Source: Medicago truncatula
Lineage: Eukaryota > Streptophyta > Magnoliopsida > Fabales > Fabaceae
Assembly (NCBI RefSeq): GCF_003473485.1
Contig: NC_053043.1
Span: 37,920,576 to 37,984,575 of the forward strand
DNA length: 64,000 bases
Direction: 5' to 3'
The first letter of the stretch is position 1, and each line of letters opens with the position of its first letter. The notes under the pieces are model-generated. The model searched no databases. It was not told the origin of the DNA and saw nothing but the letters and a program-made list of their open reading frames with translations. The translations under genes and the position numbers were made by a program. Positions 23,066 to 35,700 of this stretch are shown here, piece after piece.

Positions 23066-24695
23066 TATAATTTTAGTATCATTATGCTTATTTATTCCTT
23101 GGATGTTATAAAGTGAATAGTTTTTTTTTTGTCCTTTCACTTGGCTGAGTATAATTTGATTGTAGGAAGCTTGTTGTAAATGTTACATTATTACTAATTA
23201 CTAATATTAATACAACATGACGTCTTCCATAGTCATATATTTGTGGTCTCTGTCCAGATGTGGATAGCTCATGACACTGCAATAAAATTTACAAACAAAA
23301 GTTCTACGAACTTGTACATATTGAACTAACAAACAGTAAATGTATAATGAAATAATTAATCGGAATGACTAAGTTTATGTAGAAAAATGCATCAAATTGT
23401 TCTTTTCTATTGTTATATGGAGCATTTTATCCTGGGTTCAACTTCCAACACCATCTTCGTTTACCAGTCTTGCTCTTTCCTAATATCTGCACCATAAGCG
23501 AAATCTTCAATAAATCATCTTCTAGTCCAAGAAAATTACAGAACGTAAACTATCACATTTCACAATGCACCAATCTTAGACGAAGACACCACTGTGCTTA
23601 CATATCAATTACATGTCTAAAGAAATTCATTTCCTCAAACAGTCAAACTCCATCTTTCAACAGTTGCAACACGATCCTCAAACATTCATCTATATCAAAA
23701 GTGTAATGAGTGTGTCCTCAATAAAACGTCACAACTAATCTAGAATGATATTTTTATGAAGTGTACCGCACATTAAAGTGTACCACAAATTCACTCGCAC
23801 ATTGAAGTGTAACGAGTGTATCATACAAACTTACTCGCAAATTTAAAAGTGAGTTTGGATGGAGGGTTTATGAGGGGAAGGAAGGGGAGAGTTTATTTTT
23901 TTTTTTTAAAGTAAAATGATTTTTTTAAAATTGAATTAATAACATGATAAATGATCATATAATACTTCAAAAACACTTAATTTATTTAAAAAAAAAAAAA
24001 CATTTTACATTGTTTGTAATTTAAAAATTAAAAGTGAGCCCTCCCTTCCCTTCCCCTCCTAAACCCTCGATCCAAACGCACGTGTTGGTATACTTGCTTC
24101 CTAAATCAGCATATTACCGATCACTTATTGAAATAAATAGCTATTTGTCGATTTATATATTATATAAAATATCATTTTATAAGAAAAAACATCATTTCAT
24201 TATCTATAAGAATCGTATACTAAATATTTACATTTTTTTTTAAAAATAATCAATATTTACTATGATAATAAAAAAAAAATATTTTGCCAATATTTTTGAT
24301 AAATAAGATTTTGTTGTTATAATTGTAAATGATAAAAAAATAATATTTTTCTTAAAAAAAAAACAACTTGGTTGAATTTTTCATTGTACCGTAAAAATTG
24401 TTTAAAAGATTGCTCCACATTCCATAATCACTCAACTTTGTTGATAATATAATATCAATAAAATTTCCCACCAACTTGAGCAAACATTGGCACCCTAACA
24501 CTTTGCTAACCTCACGATCCACTCATTCAACGCTTTACCACTCTCTCTTCTCGGATCTCTCCCAATGTAAAAACAACACACTCTCTCTCTCTCTCTCTCT
24601 CGTGCCCAAGTAATAGAACTATTATTATCTTATTCTTTTGTTATCGCTCTCTCTTGTGCCCTAAGTAATAGAAACATTATCATTATACATGTCTT
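23066..24695. other. Intergenic stretch between the Tubby-like genes
   Basis: No gene is supported. The segment holds a MITE-like inverted-repeat element (23849-24081), long A and T runs and, from about 24580, the CT-rich leader of the second Tubby gene with a (CT)n run at 24582-24601. The frame at 23410-23706 resembles no family. Confidence 0.55.
23849..24081. mobile_element. Inverted-repeat MITE with G-rich and C-rich ends (about 233 bp)
   Basis: The left end GTGAGTTTGGATGGAGGGTT and the inverse of the right end GTGCGTTTGGATCGAGGGTT pair for about 40 bp, including AGGGGAAGG tracts. The interior is A/T-rich. The layout resembles the Harbinger ends in this window, but no target duplication is clear, so the superfamily is unresolved. 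Confidence 0.7.
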
Positions 24696-26638
24696 ATGAA
24701 GCTCTTTCGATCTCTTAAATTATTCAGATACTTCAGCAATGTTAAGGCTCTCAATGCTACCAACGATGACACCGTTGGTAGTGAATCAGAGGACAAAACT
24801 GATTGGTCTACCATGCTTCCAGAAGTTCTTGCGGATATCATTAAACGAGTTGATGTCATCGGAGAACAATGGCCGCATCGTCGAAACGTCGTCGCTTGCG
24901 CCTGCGTTTGCAAACGGTGGAGAGATATCACACGTGAGGTCGTAGGGTCACCTTCTCTTAACGGCAAAATAACTTTCCCTTCTTGTCTTAAACAGGTCCT
25001 GCAACATAATGAATTCATTTTATTTTTCTCTCTTGAATAATTTATGGATCATGAAAAATTTGGATGTAATAATACATTATTTTTCTTCATAATGTAGACT
25101 AACATTTTGTTCAATTAGAGTTGGAGTTTGACAATCTTGTTATGTTTTGATAAAGGTTGTTAAAATCACGAGTTAACTCGTAGGATCGTATGTTTAGGTA
25201 TCAATTTTGAGTTGACTCGACTATAAACTCCAATTAAGTTAACTTGAAAATGAAACCAAGCTTACTCGGATGGACTCGTAGTGAATTTGTTAACTCTTAA
25301 ACTATCAGAAATTTTTTGAAGAACTTTTTTATCTCTTCTTTTTTCATCTCAATTTTTAAACTCAATTCCTTTTCTTCTTTAATAGTTTGATTTTGAATTA
25401 TTGATGCATTTATTAAGTATATAGGTCATATATTATTTTAATATTAGGTAAACTCATACAAGTCTACGAGTTAATTTCACGTAGGCAAATTGAGTTTACT
25501 TAAACTATCGATTTTGACAACCTTGGTTTTGATGGCTTCCAGCCAGGGCCACGCGACCTTCCCCACCACTGTGTTGTAAATTGGAATAAGAAGACCTCCA
25601 CATTTTACCTCTATCTTGCCCTTACTCCATGTAAGTAAGTACTGTTTTGGCAAAAGGATTATTTGGTTATAACTACGATAATGATTAAAATTTCAAATGG
25701 AGAATGAACAATGCTTATTTTTCTGATTATTTCAACAACTATAACTTAATGATGTTGCACAACTTATGATTCCTTTTTTCAAATCACCAGCATTAACAGA
25801 TAACGGGAAGTTCCTATTAGCAGCTAGAAGATATCGGTTTGTTACGCATACTGAGTATGTTATATCGCTCGATGCCAATGACTTTTCACAAGGAAGTAAT
25901 GCTTATGTTGGCAAGCTAAGGTAAAGATTTCTTGTAACAGAAAGTAAAATTATCCTCATTCAGGAAAGAAAAACCATTTATTGAATTTGTTCTCAACAAT
26001 CTTTTGCTTTGTCTGGAGTATTGATCATTTAGTTGCTGAAATGTCTTCACAGTTCAGATTTTCTTGAAGCAAACTTCACAATTTATGACGCCTCGGCTGG
26101 TGCCAAACCATCAAGTGACAGAACAAGCCGGCGTTTTGCAAGCAAACAGATAAGCCCTCAATTTCCTGCTGGTAACGTCGAGGCAGGGAACATCTCCTAC
26201 AAAAAATTCAGCCTTTTGAAACCTAAACGACCACGACGAATGATTTGCTCTCTGAAGTCTCCTGTGTCATCAATATGCGAAAGTTCAGACAGCAAGTCTT
26301 TCGACAACCATACGATGCACTGTAAAGAACAAGCTACTTCTTCTGCCTACACAATCTTGAAGAACAAAGCTCCAATGTGGAACGAGCAATTGGAGTGCTG
26401 GTTCTTGAACTTCCATGAGAGAAAGGATATGACAGTGGCATCAGTGAAGAACTTTCAGCTGGTTGCTACTGTGGACCAAAGCCAACCAGGAGGGAAAGGA
26501 GATGAAGAAACAGTTCTTCTCCAGTTTTGTAAAGTAGGAGGTGATACTTTCACCATGTACTATAGACAGCCCTTATCCGCCTTCCATGCGTTCGCCATTT
26601 GCTTAACTAGCTTCGGCACCAAACTGGCTTGTCAGTAA
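24696..26638 (+). CDS. Tubby-like F-box protein (second of the tandem pair), diverged
   Basis: Exons 24696-24995, 25543-25630, 25791-25920 and 26053-26638 match the first gene exon by exon, with identical lengths for exons 2 and 3, giving 367 residues. The F-box is at about 37-82 and the Tubby domain follows from [10 protein letters not shown] at 101. The GKLR pair (K171, R173) is kept. Differences from the first copy fall in usually fixed places: FHGRVTVAS is replaced by [11 protein letters not shown] (two extra residues), FTMDYR by [15 protein letters not shown] by WNEQLECWF, and the end is ACQ rather than ACE. Introns are much shorter (intron 2 is 160 bp against 1596 bp). The frame is open throughout, so the gene is probably expressed but possibly changed in ligand or folding behaviour. 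Confidence 0.92.
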
Positions 26639-29010
26639 GATAATTTTGGTATCATTCTACTGCTTGTTCATTCCTTTCAATGTTAAAAAGTGAATATATA
26701 TTTTTTCCTTTCACTTGGCTGAGTCTATTATTTGATTGCAGGAAGCTTGTTGTAAATGTTATATTGTTTTTGGTGTCAATGAATGTTATGTTGTGTTACT
26801 ATAAATTATTAGTACTAATCTAATACATGACATCTTCCATAATCATATATTTGTGGTCTCTCTTTTGAAGTTATATTCGCTTCTGTATGTGCATATTAAT
26901 TATGCGAATGTTTAAGGCCCTTATGAGTGAAGGGATTTGCTATGCTTAAGGATTGATTTTGATAGAAAGACCAAATTAACATAAGAAAAAAGAGGAGGGT
27001 TCAATATCAAGATTCAAGCTTCCTTGTTTCTGGCGGAACAAAATTTTATTTGTTTGAAAATAGGAGAGATCAAAAGTGCATTTTGGCATAAATTGTATAT
27101 GTGTTCCAACAATACTTTTCTTTTGTTTGTCATCCATTTAAGGCATATTTTGTCTAATGTGAACAAGTAAATTAGTGTTGCCCCATGTACAAATTTATTT
27201 TTCACCATTTGATTCATAAGTCTTGCAACATCTTATTTGATCTAATAGTGAAACTTATTGATTCATAAATCAGTTTGAATGTATAGTTAACAAAGAACAA
27301 ATTAAGATCAATCCAATCTGCTATTTACAATTCACCAGTTGCTGGTCAAATGAATTCACTGCATAACAACGACCCTTATATAAAAGGAAAAAGAAGGTAG
27401 TTTATCCTTCAATGGAAACATATATAGACTTTGTGAAATTTCATATTTTGGATCCCCTCCTTTCAATCAGTCTCTCCTTTCCCTCTTTCAAAAATGTATT
27501 CATCTCTTAGTCTCTCTCTCTCTCTCTCTCATGATATTCTCTTTAAAATATATAGAAATAGACATAAATTGTGGAAGGTGAGGGAGAAACATATAGAGTG
27601 AATGAAAGGAAAGAATCCAAATCCAAATTTTAACATTAAACACCATTGCAAAGAACACTGTACCCTAGATATGAGAGAGGCAGGGGAAGGGGCATGATTG
27701 TACGTTTGAATGCATAAATATTCTCATTTTTTTTCTAATGAATATAGACAATTGATTAAATCTAACAATTTTTTTTTTGAGTTTTCAACCTAAAATCCAC
27801 CGAACTTGTAAAGTGATTTTGTTTTGTTTTGTATTCTCCGACTTAGTCTTCCAAAAAAACCTTATTTTAGAGACTGGACAATCAAATATCACATTTTTTT
27901 TATTAGAGAAAATTTGGATTAGTGAAGGGAAATTTCGCATTGTTAGAAGTTAGTTAGGAAAATTTGTTCCCCAAAAAAAAGTTAGGAAAATTTGTTAGAA
28001 AAGTAGCTATAAGCGATAACATGTTTCCCAAGTAACTTGCATAACAAGTAATGTAGACTATAAATAGTTTAGCTTGCATGTATGTGTTTGTATTAGAGAT
28101 TTTCCCAAAATAATATACAGGTTTGATTTCTCCTACAAACTCTCTGTAATATCTTTTCTCTTTTCCTCTCTATTCACTCTCAAAATTCACAAATCAATCC
28201 ATTTGTTCTAACACTTATAAAACAAGCAATTTCATTGAAAATTTGTAGGAGAATTTACATATAATCTGACGATTGTACTATTCCGTGCTCAAACCAAAGT
28301 CACAACTGATGTGAGTAAAAGGTCTAACCGTATGTGCCAATTAATTGTGACTAATAAATATCACTCTTTGTGCTTGTATTCAACATGGAAGGAAAATATT
28401 TGTATAAATATTTACTATTTTTAAAGAGAAAAAAGAAATATTTTACACATCTATAAGAATTGAGTATATTATTTAAAAAAAAAAACAGTTATAGTGTAGA
28501 TTTACGTGACAATATGATGAGTTTTTTTTCATTGAATTATACCTATACGATACAAAATTATTTTACAAGGCATCTCAATTGAACTCATTTTTAAATTTAT
28601 GTAGGTCTCATTTTTTTCTTTCTATTTGATACTATACTATATTGTATCAATGAATCACTCTCTTTCTCAATGCATTGACATAGTTAATTAGTCTGCTACT
28701 GCAAAATAAATTGTCTATATGCCATATCAAGAAACATCTTGACACAAGGAAAGAAGAATCCTGATTGAGAACTTATCATGTATTCTCCACCTGTCCCATA
28801 TTGAACATGCACCTACAATAGTGTCCTTCACCGCTTAGTTACGATGCAATGAACATAACTTTATCCGTGTCAGTGTGACAGTGTCACAATATGATACGAG
28901 TATATATAAATAATCACTTCACCCCTTAAGCAAGCAAAATCAAGAAAAGAAAAAAAAAGAAAGATAGAATCACTTTTGTTTGAGAATAAGCTGTTATTAA
29001 TCTCCTCATC
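26639..29010. other. Intergenic stretch and upstream region of the first LEA gene
   Basis: No gene is seen. A third CT run lies at 27511-27530. From about 27240 the DNA matches, with many changes, the stretch starting about 30340 upstream of the second LEA gene, so it belongs to the duplicated unit. Near the LEA gene lie a CATGCA seed-type RY motif (around 28808), a small inverted repeat TGTGAC-AGT-GTCACA (28874-28888) and a TATATATAA box (28901-28909). Confidence 0.6.
28901..28909 (+). promoter_or_regulatory. TATA box of the first LEA gene
   Basis: TATATATAA lies about 100 bp before the ATG at 29011 and just downstream of a short dyad at 28874-28888. Spacing suits a plant core promoter with a leader of roughly 70 bases. 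Confidence 0.6.
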
Positions 29011-29789
29011 ATGAGTCAAGAGAAGCCACGAAGACCTGAGCAAGAACCAATAAAATACGGTGATATATTCAACGTGTCTGGTGATTTATCATCACAGCCT
29101 ATTGCACCAAGAGATGCTGCAACCATGCAATCAGCAGAAGATAGAACATTGGACCATGCTCGAAAAGATGGGCCTGCTTCACTCATGACTTCTGCTGCTC
29201 AAAAGAATGAGGATGCTGGTTTCATTGATAATAACACTGCAACAAATATAGCAAGAAATGAAGGTGTTGCTGTTTCAGAAATTAATAATGGAGGCAAACG
29301 TGTTATCACAGAGACCCTTGGTGGACAGGCAAATATTTATTTCTTTGATAGATAAATAAATGACAATAATCATTAAAAATTCACACACGCAAATGGAGGA
29401 GCTGGGTTTCGTAACTTTGGTCACGTTAATCTGTATAACAATTTCAATATTTTTTTCGGTCTGACCTAATACTTATAAATAAGCATTCATACCTTTTAAC
29501 AATATTTAAAAACATAATTTTTTTTAAAAATGTTTAAAGTTATTTTGAAATCTTTGATTGATTTGAATATATATACTTCTTAGACATGCAAGAATAGCTA
29601 GGCCAATTAATTTAATTTGTTATTTCAAATGCTCTTCTTTTTTTAGAAAAAAATAATAATATTTGAGATATTGAATTGCATGTTTATTCTTTAATGGAAC
29701 AGGTCCTGGGGAAGTACGAGGAAGATGCAGATGGGGCAAAAGGGACTAAGGATGCAAATTCCAAGCATGCAGGACTAAGGGCTGTCTAA
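29011..29789 (+). CDS. Short SMP-domain LEA protein (D-34/PM25 type)
   Basis: Exons 29011-29328 and 29703-29789 give 134 residues. The product opens MSQEKPRRPEQEPIKYGD and contains two SMP (seed maturation protein) repeats: SSQPIAPRDAATMQSAEDR with MTSAAQKNEDAG, then NIARNEGVAVSE with VITETLGGQVLGKYEEDA. The intron uses a GC donor (CAG then GCAAAT) and an AG acceptor. The exon-1 product has the same length (106 residues) as in the neighbour at 31985. The protein then ends only 28 residues into exon 2, while the neighbour continues for 104. The 3' flank resembles the neighbour's 3' flank, which suggests an internal deletion. D-34 LEA proteins accumulate in drying seeds and protect other proteins. 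Whether the short form works is unknown. Confidence 0.85.
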
Positions 29790-31984
29790 TAGAAATACTG
29801 AAATTATATATAAATAGTTCCCTTGGGGTTTAAGTTTAATATATTTTGTTTTCCAGCAATGTTTAGTTTAGCTTTTTTGTTCTTTTATTTCTTTAGGTAA
29901 AAATGCAAATTTTACCTTTTTGACAAAGGGTTCTTTGGATGTAAATGTATTATCAATCCAACTTGATGGTATTAGTTTTTTAAATCCTTATCAAGTGGAG
30001 TTTCATGAATGCCAATTGAATTGTCTTTTGAACACACATGTCAATGAATAATTAATATTACTGATAAAATATATTTTAGGGAAATTTATATGATTGTGTT
30101 TCATACTAAAATATATTTTACAAATTGTCCCGTAAAATGCTGAATTTATGATCTACATTTGAAATGTATTCACAGATGGTAATATGATTTTAATGGACTT
30201 AGTTTTACTTTTGATATTATCAATGACAATAATTCATATTTAAGATTTTTTCATGTTATAATAATTAAAAATTTAATATTAGAATCCACGGTGGTCGGGA
30301 TGTAAGATGTGTAGTGTTGTAAATAAGATTTTCTTAAAAAGAAGTTAAGAAAATAAGATTTATTCTTAACAAAGAAGAAATTAAGACCAGTTTAATCTGC
30401 TATTCAAAATTCACCGATAACTAGTCAAACGAATTTCACATTTTTGATTCTCTCCTTTCAATCAAGTATCTCTGATCCTTCTAAAATGTATCTATCTCTT
30501 GATATTCTTTGTCTCTCTTGTTCATCTTTATTTAATTTTCTCTCTAAAATATATCGAGATAGACACAAATCGAGGAAGAAGAGAGAAAAATAGAGTGAAT
30601 AAAAGGAGAGGATCTGAATCCAAAATTTCAGTATTAAACACCATTGCGGAAAACATGATACCTTAAATATGAGAGGTAGGGGAATGGAAAGATCGTACCT
30701 ATATAAGGTACCTAGATATAAGAAGTAGGGGATGGAGAGATTGTACCTATATAAGGTGTAAATATTCTCATTTTTATTTTTAATGAATATTGACAATTGA
30801 TTAAATTTAACAATTTTTTTTAGTTCCACTTGATTTGAGTCTTCAACCTTGAATCCTTCGGACTTGTAAACTGATTTTTTTGTTTTTGTTTTTGTATTCT
30901 CTATTAGTCTTTCAGGAAGCCTTATTTTAGAGTTTGGTCAATCAAATATCACATTTTTTTTATAAGAGAAAATTTAGATTAGAGAAGGTACATTTTGTAT
31001 TGTTAGAAGTGTTAATTCATGGTTTGAAGTTAGTTAGAAAATTAGTCATAAGAGATAACATGTTTCTCAAGTTGCTCTCATAATATATAATATGGGCTAT
31101 ACAAAGTTTAGCTCTCATATGCGTTTGTATTAGATATTATTTCAAAATAATATATAAGTAGTTTAATTTCTTCCATAAGTTATCTCTAATCTCTTCTCTC
31201 TTCTGCTCTCTATTCTCTCTCAAAATTCATAAATCAATTCTTTGGTTCAACATGTATAAGATCAGGAAAAACTTCCAATTTCATTGAAAATTTGATGCAG
31301 AATTAACATATAATCTAACAATTATATAATTCCGTACTAAAACTAAAGTCACAACTGATATGAGTAGAAGGTTTAACCATATATACCAATCACAATTGAT
31401 AAATATCACTCTTTTTGCTTGCATTCAATGTTGAAGGAAAATATTTGGTAAATAATATTTTCCACATCTATAAGAGTTGAGTATATTATTTTTTTAAAAA
31501 AGTTACAGTGTAGATTTACGTGACAATATGATTATTTTATCAAGCATCTCAACTGAACTCATTTTTAAATTTATGTTTTTTTTTTTTGTGTTCGGAGTTT
31601 AAACCTTATCAATATTTATATTTATGTATTATTCTTATCAACTGAGTTAAGTTCATAAGACTTTAAATTTATGTCTTATACGCCTAGGTTCAATTTTTTT
31701 TTCTTTTTGATACGATACTATATTGTATCAACGAATCACTCTTTTTCTCAATGCATGCCATATGAAGAAACATCTTGATTCTTATTGAGAACTTGCCATG
31801 TATTCTCCACCTGTCGCTATTTGAACATGCGGTTGTGTCCTTAACCGCTTGCAATGCAATGAATATAACTCTCACCGTATCAATGTCACGCACCTTCACT
31901 CCTAACAAAGAAAATTCACAAAACCAAAAAATAAACATAAAATCACTTATTTTTAAGAGCAGTTTTGGTAACAATAATATCATC
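29790..31984. other. Spacer and duplicated upstream region of the second LEA gene
   Basis: No gene is seen. From about 30340 the sequence is a diverged copy of 27240-29010, for example the AAATATATCGAGATAGACA block near 30547 against 27545. A GCATGCC RY-like motif lies near 31755. A tandem repeat with TGTACCTATATAAGGT occurs twice at 30693-30760. Confidence 0.6.
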
Positions 31985-33251
31985 ATGAGTCAGGAACAAC
32001 CAAGGAGACATGAGCAAGAACCAATAAAATACGGTGATGTGTTCAATGTGTCTGGTGAGTTATCATCACAACCCATTGCACCAAGAGATGCTGCTACCAT
32101 GCAATCTGCAGAATATAGAACATTTGGCCAGACTAGAAAAGATGGGCCTGCTTCTCTCATGACTTCTGCTGCCCAAAAAAATGAGGATGCTGGTTTCATC
32201 AAACATAACACTGCTACAAACATTGCAAGAAATGAAGGTGTTGCTGTTTCAGAAACTTATGATGGGGGCAAACGTGTCATCACTGAGACTCTTGGTGGAC
32301 AGGCAATTTTTTGAACTATATTATATACATAATTTTTGTTTTATATAATTAATATAAATAATTAATAATGGTCCCATAGAGATCTCTCGGTTGATAAGGA
32401 TATTACGGTATTCAGATGTGAAATTTCAATCACTAGAATACTAACAATTTTTTTGTTAATTATGATTTAGATTTCAGAGGGTACTACTCTCAAGACCTTT
32501 CCAATACCAATTTATGTGGATCATTTTAGTCCATATAAAGTTTTGCTCCGACTTTAATTGACCTTCACTAATGGAATTGGATTTAAATTGGTCCTTAAAT
32601 CGGAGATAGAGATTTAAAAAATATATAACTTGTTAATTATTCTTTTTCTTTAAAAAAAAGTTATTTATTATTTTGAGAAAAATAATAATTATTGTCACAA
32701 TATATTTTGAAACAATTATTCTCGTCACAAATGTACAAGCACAAGTACAATTTATCAAGAACTTTAGGGTATATACTTAAAAGAATTTATTACATCTATA
32801 TATGTACTTCAATTTATTAATGGAACAGGTCCTAGGGAAGTTTGTGGAAGATGCAGATAGGGCAAAAGGGAATATGGCTGGCGATGAAATGGAAGACGAA
32901 GGTGATCCTAATCCTGCCTCAGCTCAAGCTCCTAAAGTGGGAGCAACAAAAGACATTGATTTTATAAGTAACAAAGGTGGTGGTGCCATGAATCCTCGGT
33001 TTGCTGGGAACCAAAATGAGTATGCTAGGTCAAATGATTCAATGGTACGTAAACATGTCATATACTATGTTGTACATGTTTATTGTTAGCATGTATGTTT
33101 CAAAAATCACGTTTGATACTTTTTTTTTAAAGTGCAACTTGTGAAAACACAGGTGGATAATGAAAACCCTGGAGTTATAAATAGTGTACCTGGTGGCATG
33201 GGAGCATCCATGGCAACTGCGACTGCAGATCGAGTTAAGAAAAACAAATGA
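31985..33251 (+). CDS. SMP-domain LEA protein (D-34/PM25 type), longer tandem copy
   Basis: Exons 31985-32302, 32829-33044 and 33153-33251 join in phase 0 to 210 residues. The ATG at 31985 is chosen because it aligns with the neighbour; an in-frame ATG at 31775 would add an unrelated leader. Two clear SMP repeats are followed by an acidic linker (DEMEDEGDPNPASAQAPK) and a third, weaker SMP-like part ending SVPGGMGASMATATADRV. Intron 1 has a GC donor (CAG then GCAATT), the same as in the first copy; intron 2 is GT-AG. Such proteins are hydrophilic, seed-specific and linked to desiccation tolerance. The length is slightly below the usual 250-270 residues of D-34 proteins. Confidence 0.88.
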
Positions 33252-35700
33252 AGTGCACTTTGAAGTTTGAGTTCCAATGTTCCAATTTGTTTTTCAGCAG
33301 TGTTTTATTTTACCTTTTTTTGGCTGTGTATTATTATGACTTAAAGTTAATCGTATAGCTCTAATATCATAATTCCTAAATAAGAACTGTATATTGATCT
33401 AATGTTTGTTTAGCTTAACTTATTTGCATTTATCTAGTGACATAATAACATCATTGTTTATGAGAGTTATAATGAAAATAGTTTATAAAATATACATAAG
33501 TTGTTTGCGAGAACTTACGAATATAGCTTATAAAATAACTTATTTTGACAAACAATCGTCTCTCTTAAGATATTTTATGATAAATATTTTATAACTTAAT
33601 ACAAAAGTCATTTTGGTTCTTTATAACACATCTTTTCTTGCAAAAAATAACTTATACATAAACGTTTATTATGCTTCTGCAACTTGGAGAGTATGTTAAA
33701 AATTCTTAGATCTTTCACATAATAGAAACTCTACACACAATACTAATGTCATATATTACAGGTATGATCCTTGGAGCATTCCCAAGGGGTATTAGGTTTT
33801 CTAAACAATAGAAGATGCAGTCAACGGATTCGGATCCTCTCCATTGAAAATTTTCTCAAATTTTCTCCATTTTCAATCTTTACCAATTAAAATATTACAA
33901 CTACTTTCATTATAATTTAATTCTCACTTTCTCTCTCATGATTGATGGTTGAGATTTCACATGAGAAAACTTAGAGAATTTTAAATAGAGAGAATCCCAA
34001 TCTGCAGTCAACATGACAAATAGACACACGTGTGAGTATTATCGGTTGAACTTGGGATATAGGGTGTATTTTTTAACAACATAAAACTTTAATTTATTAA
34101 CTATTTTTTGGGAACTTGGTTACGATACACAATACTAATACTAATACTAGTGTTATATATTAGAGGTATGATTCTATGGATGTGTCGTAAGAGGTGATCA
34201 ATTTTGTAAACAAGAGAAGATGACAAATACAAATGCGTGAGCGTTACCGGTCGGTTCGACTTGAGCAAAGGCAACATATATATAGAAAAATAAAATTAAA
34301 AAATAAGACAAACTTATACAGTAGCTTTTGTAACTTACATAAATAGAGTAGCTTTGTAGAATTATATGGGAAAGGTATTATACGGGTAGTACTTGGATGA
34401 TATTGGTCAATACGGGAAAGTGGAGAAGGATATAGCAAGTGGATGCAAAAAATAACAAAATCATTGCAAATGGATATTAATTTAATCTGATTTAATTCTT
34501 TGAATATAATATTACAATTAATTTGTGTTTCTATGGTAGGATTTTTTAGCTATTGTGGTTAAGATTATTGATTTGAGTGGTTGTAGTATCGTATTTGAGC
34601 GTGTATGCATTTCGATATGGTTTTAGTTAGATTGTTCTTTTTAATGGGGACGTCATGGTTAATAGATTGTTTGCACAATTTAGATAGTATCGTAAATATA
34701 TAGTTTAACATATAGTGTCCTAGTCTACAACTTAGATATTTCAATATTTTTTTCGGTGGCTGCAATCCATGAATGGATGTAGAATTTTGATAAAATAAAA
34801 ATAAAAATACACTTTATGTGTTGCGAGAGCTTTGTCTCTTTTTTAGTTTTGGATTGAATAATACTTTGATCTTATCAAGAAACCATGTTTCTTGTGGCGA
34901 TCCTCTACTAAGTTGATCATCTTCCTTAAATTGGGAAATTGTATTAGCTACCATTTCTGTCTATTTTCCACCGTTCTTCACCTTTTTAATATCATATTTT
35001 ATCCAACATTCACAAAAATACAAAATTAAAATTCTATCTCCTTTTGATCCTTATCAGTGGTGGATATTGTCAATTTGCATTCGTGGTAATGTTATATAGT
35101 ATAAATCTTGGGTCATTTGCAAAAATCTCCTACTCAATCGAGTTGCAGAACAAAAAGTGCTACTCATGGCTTTGTTGGAATAGCAAATTAGGGAAGTAGA
35201 ACTTGGATGGGTAATGATCTCTATTTCATCTGATGAATTCACCTATATCACTATATAAAAAAATATTTTTATTCTTTTTTATGGTAGAGAGGACTATAGT
35301 CACTCAAAAAATGAAGGTTAAAATAACTAATTCTGAAGTATATGAAACACTAAATTAAATAGACAAATTTTTTTTTTAGAACTACGTCATGAACAAAAAT
35401 TGCACAGTTTTCAAACAAGAAAAGCATAGGACTTTAACATTTTTGTTTACTCTATTTGATTTAGACACTAAACAGAACTAAACAAAAACATGTAGCACGA
35501 GATCGATAAAAAATAATATTGTTTTATCTCTTACTAAACCACGAAACAACTTATTATCCGAAGTATAAACTATCAAAAATTACTAGAATACCTTATTTTT
35601 TATACAAAAATATCTTTTTTATTGTTAACATGATTTTCTTTACCGTTCTATCTCTCTCAAATACAGTTATGTCTTGTTATAGTGCTTCATCATGTCATGT
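33252..35700. other. Intergenic stretch between LEA and RING loci
   Basis: No gene is seen. It contains one well-defined MITE (33826-34002). A short tandem duplication also lies here: 33760-33826 continuing at 34003 resembles 34160-34240, both with GGTATGAT and TAAACAA(T/G)AGAAGATG. Frames near 34565 and 35054 (minus) resemble nothing I know. Confidence 0.5.
33826..34002. mobile_element. MITE (177 bp) with 10-bp direct flanks
   Basis: TGCAGTCAAC flanks the element at 33816-33825 and 34003-34012. The ends are roughly inverted: GGATTCGGATCCTCTCCATT on the left and GATTGGGATTCTCTCTATTT from the right. A 9-10-bp duplication suggests Mutator-type insertion. Confidence 0.8.

Noticed and set aside
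31775-31984. N-terminal extension of the second LEA protein
   Set aside because: The extra 70 residues have no match in the tandem copy, where the protein begins at the aligned MSQE start codon.
35054-35242. Possible retrotransposon polyprotein fragment on the minus strand
   Set aside because: The 62-codon frame has no recognisable reverse-transcriptase, integrase or gag motif.
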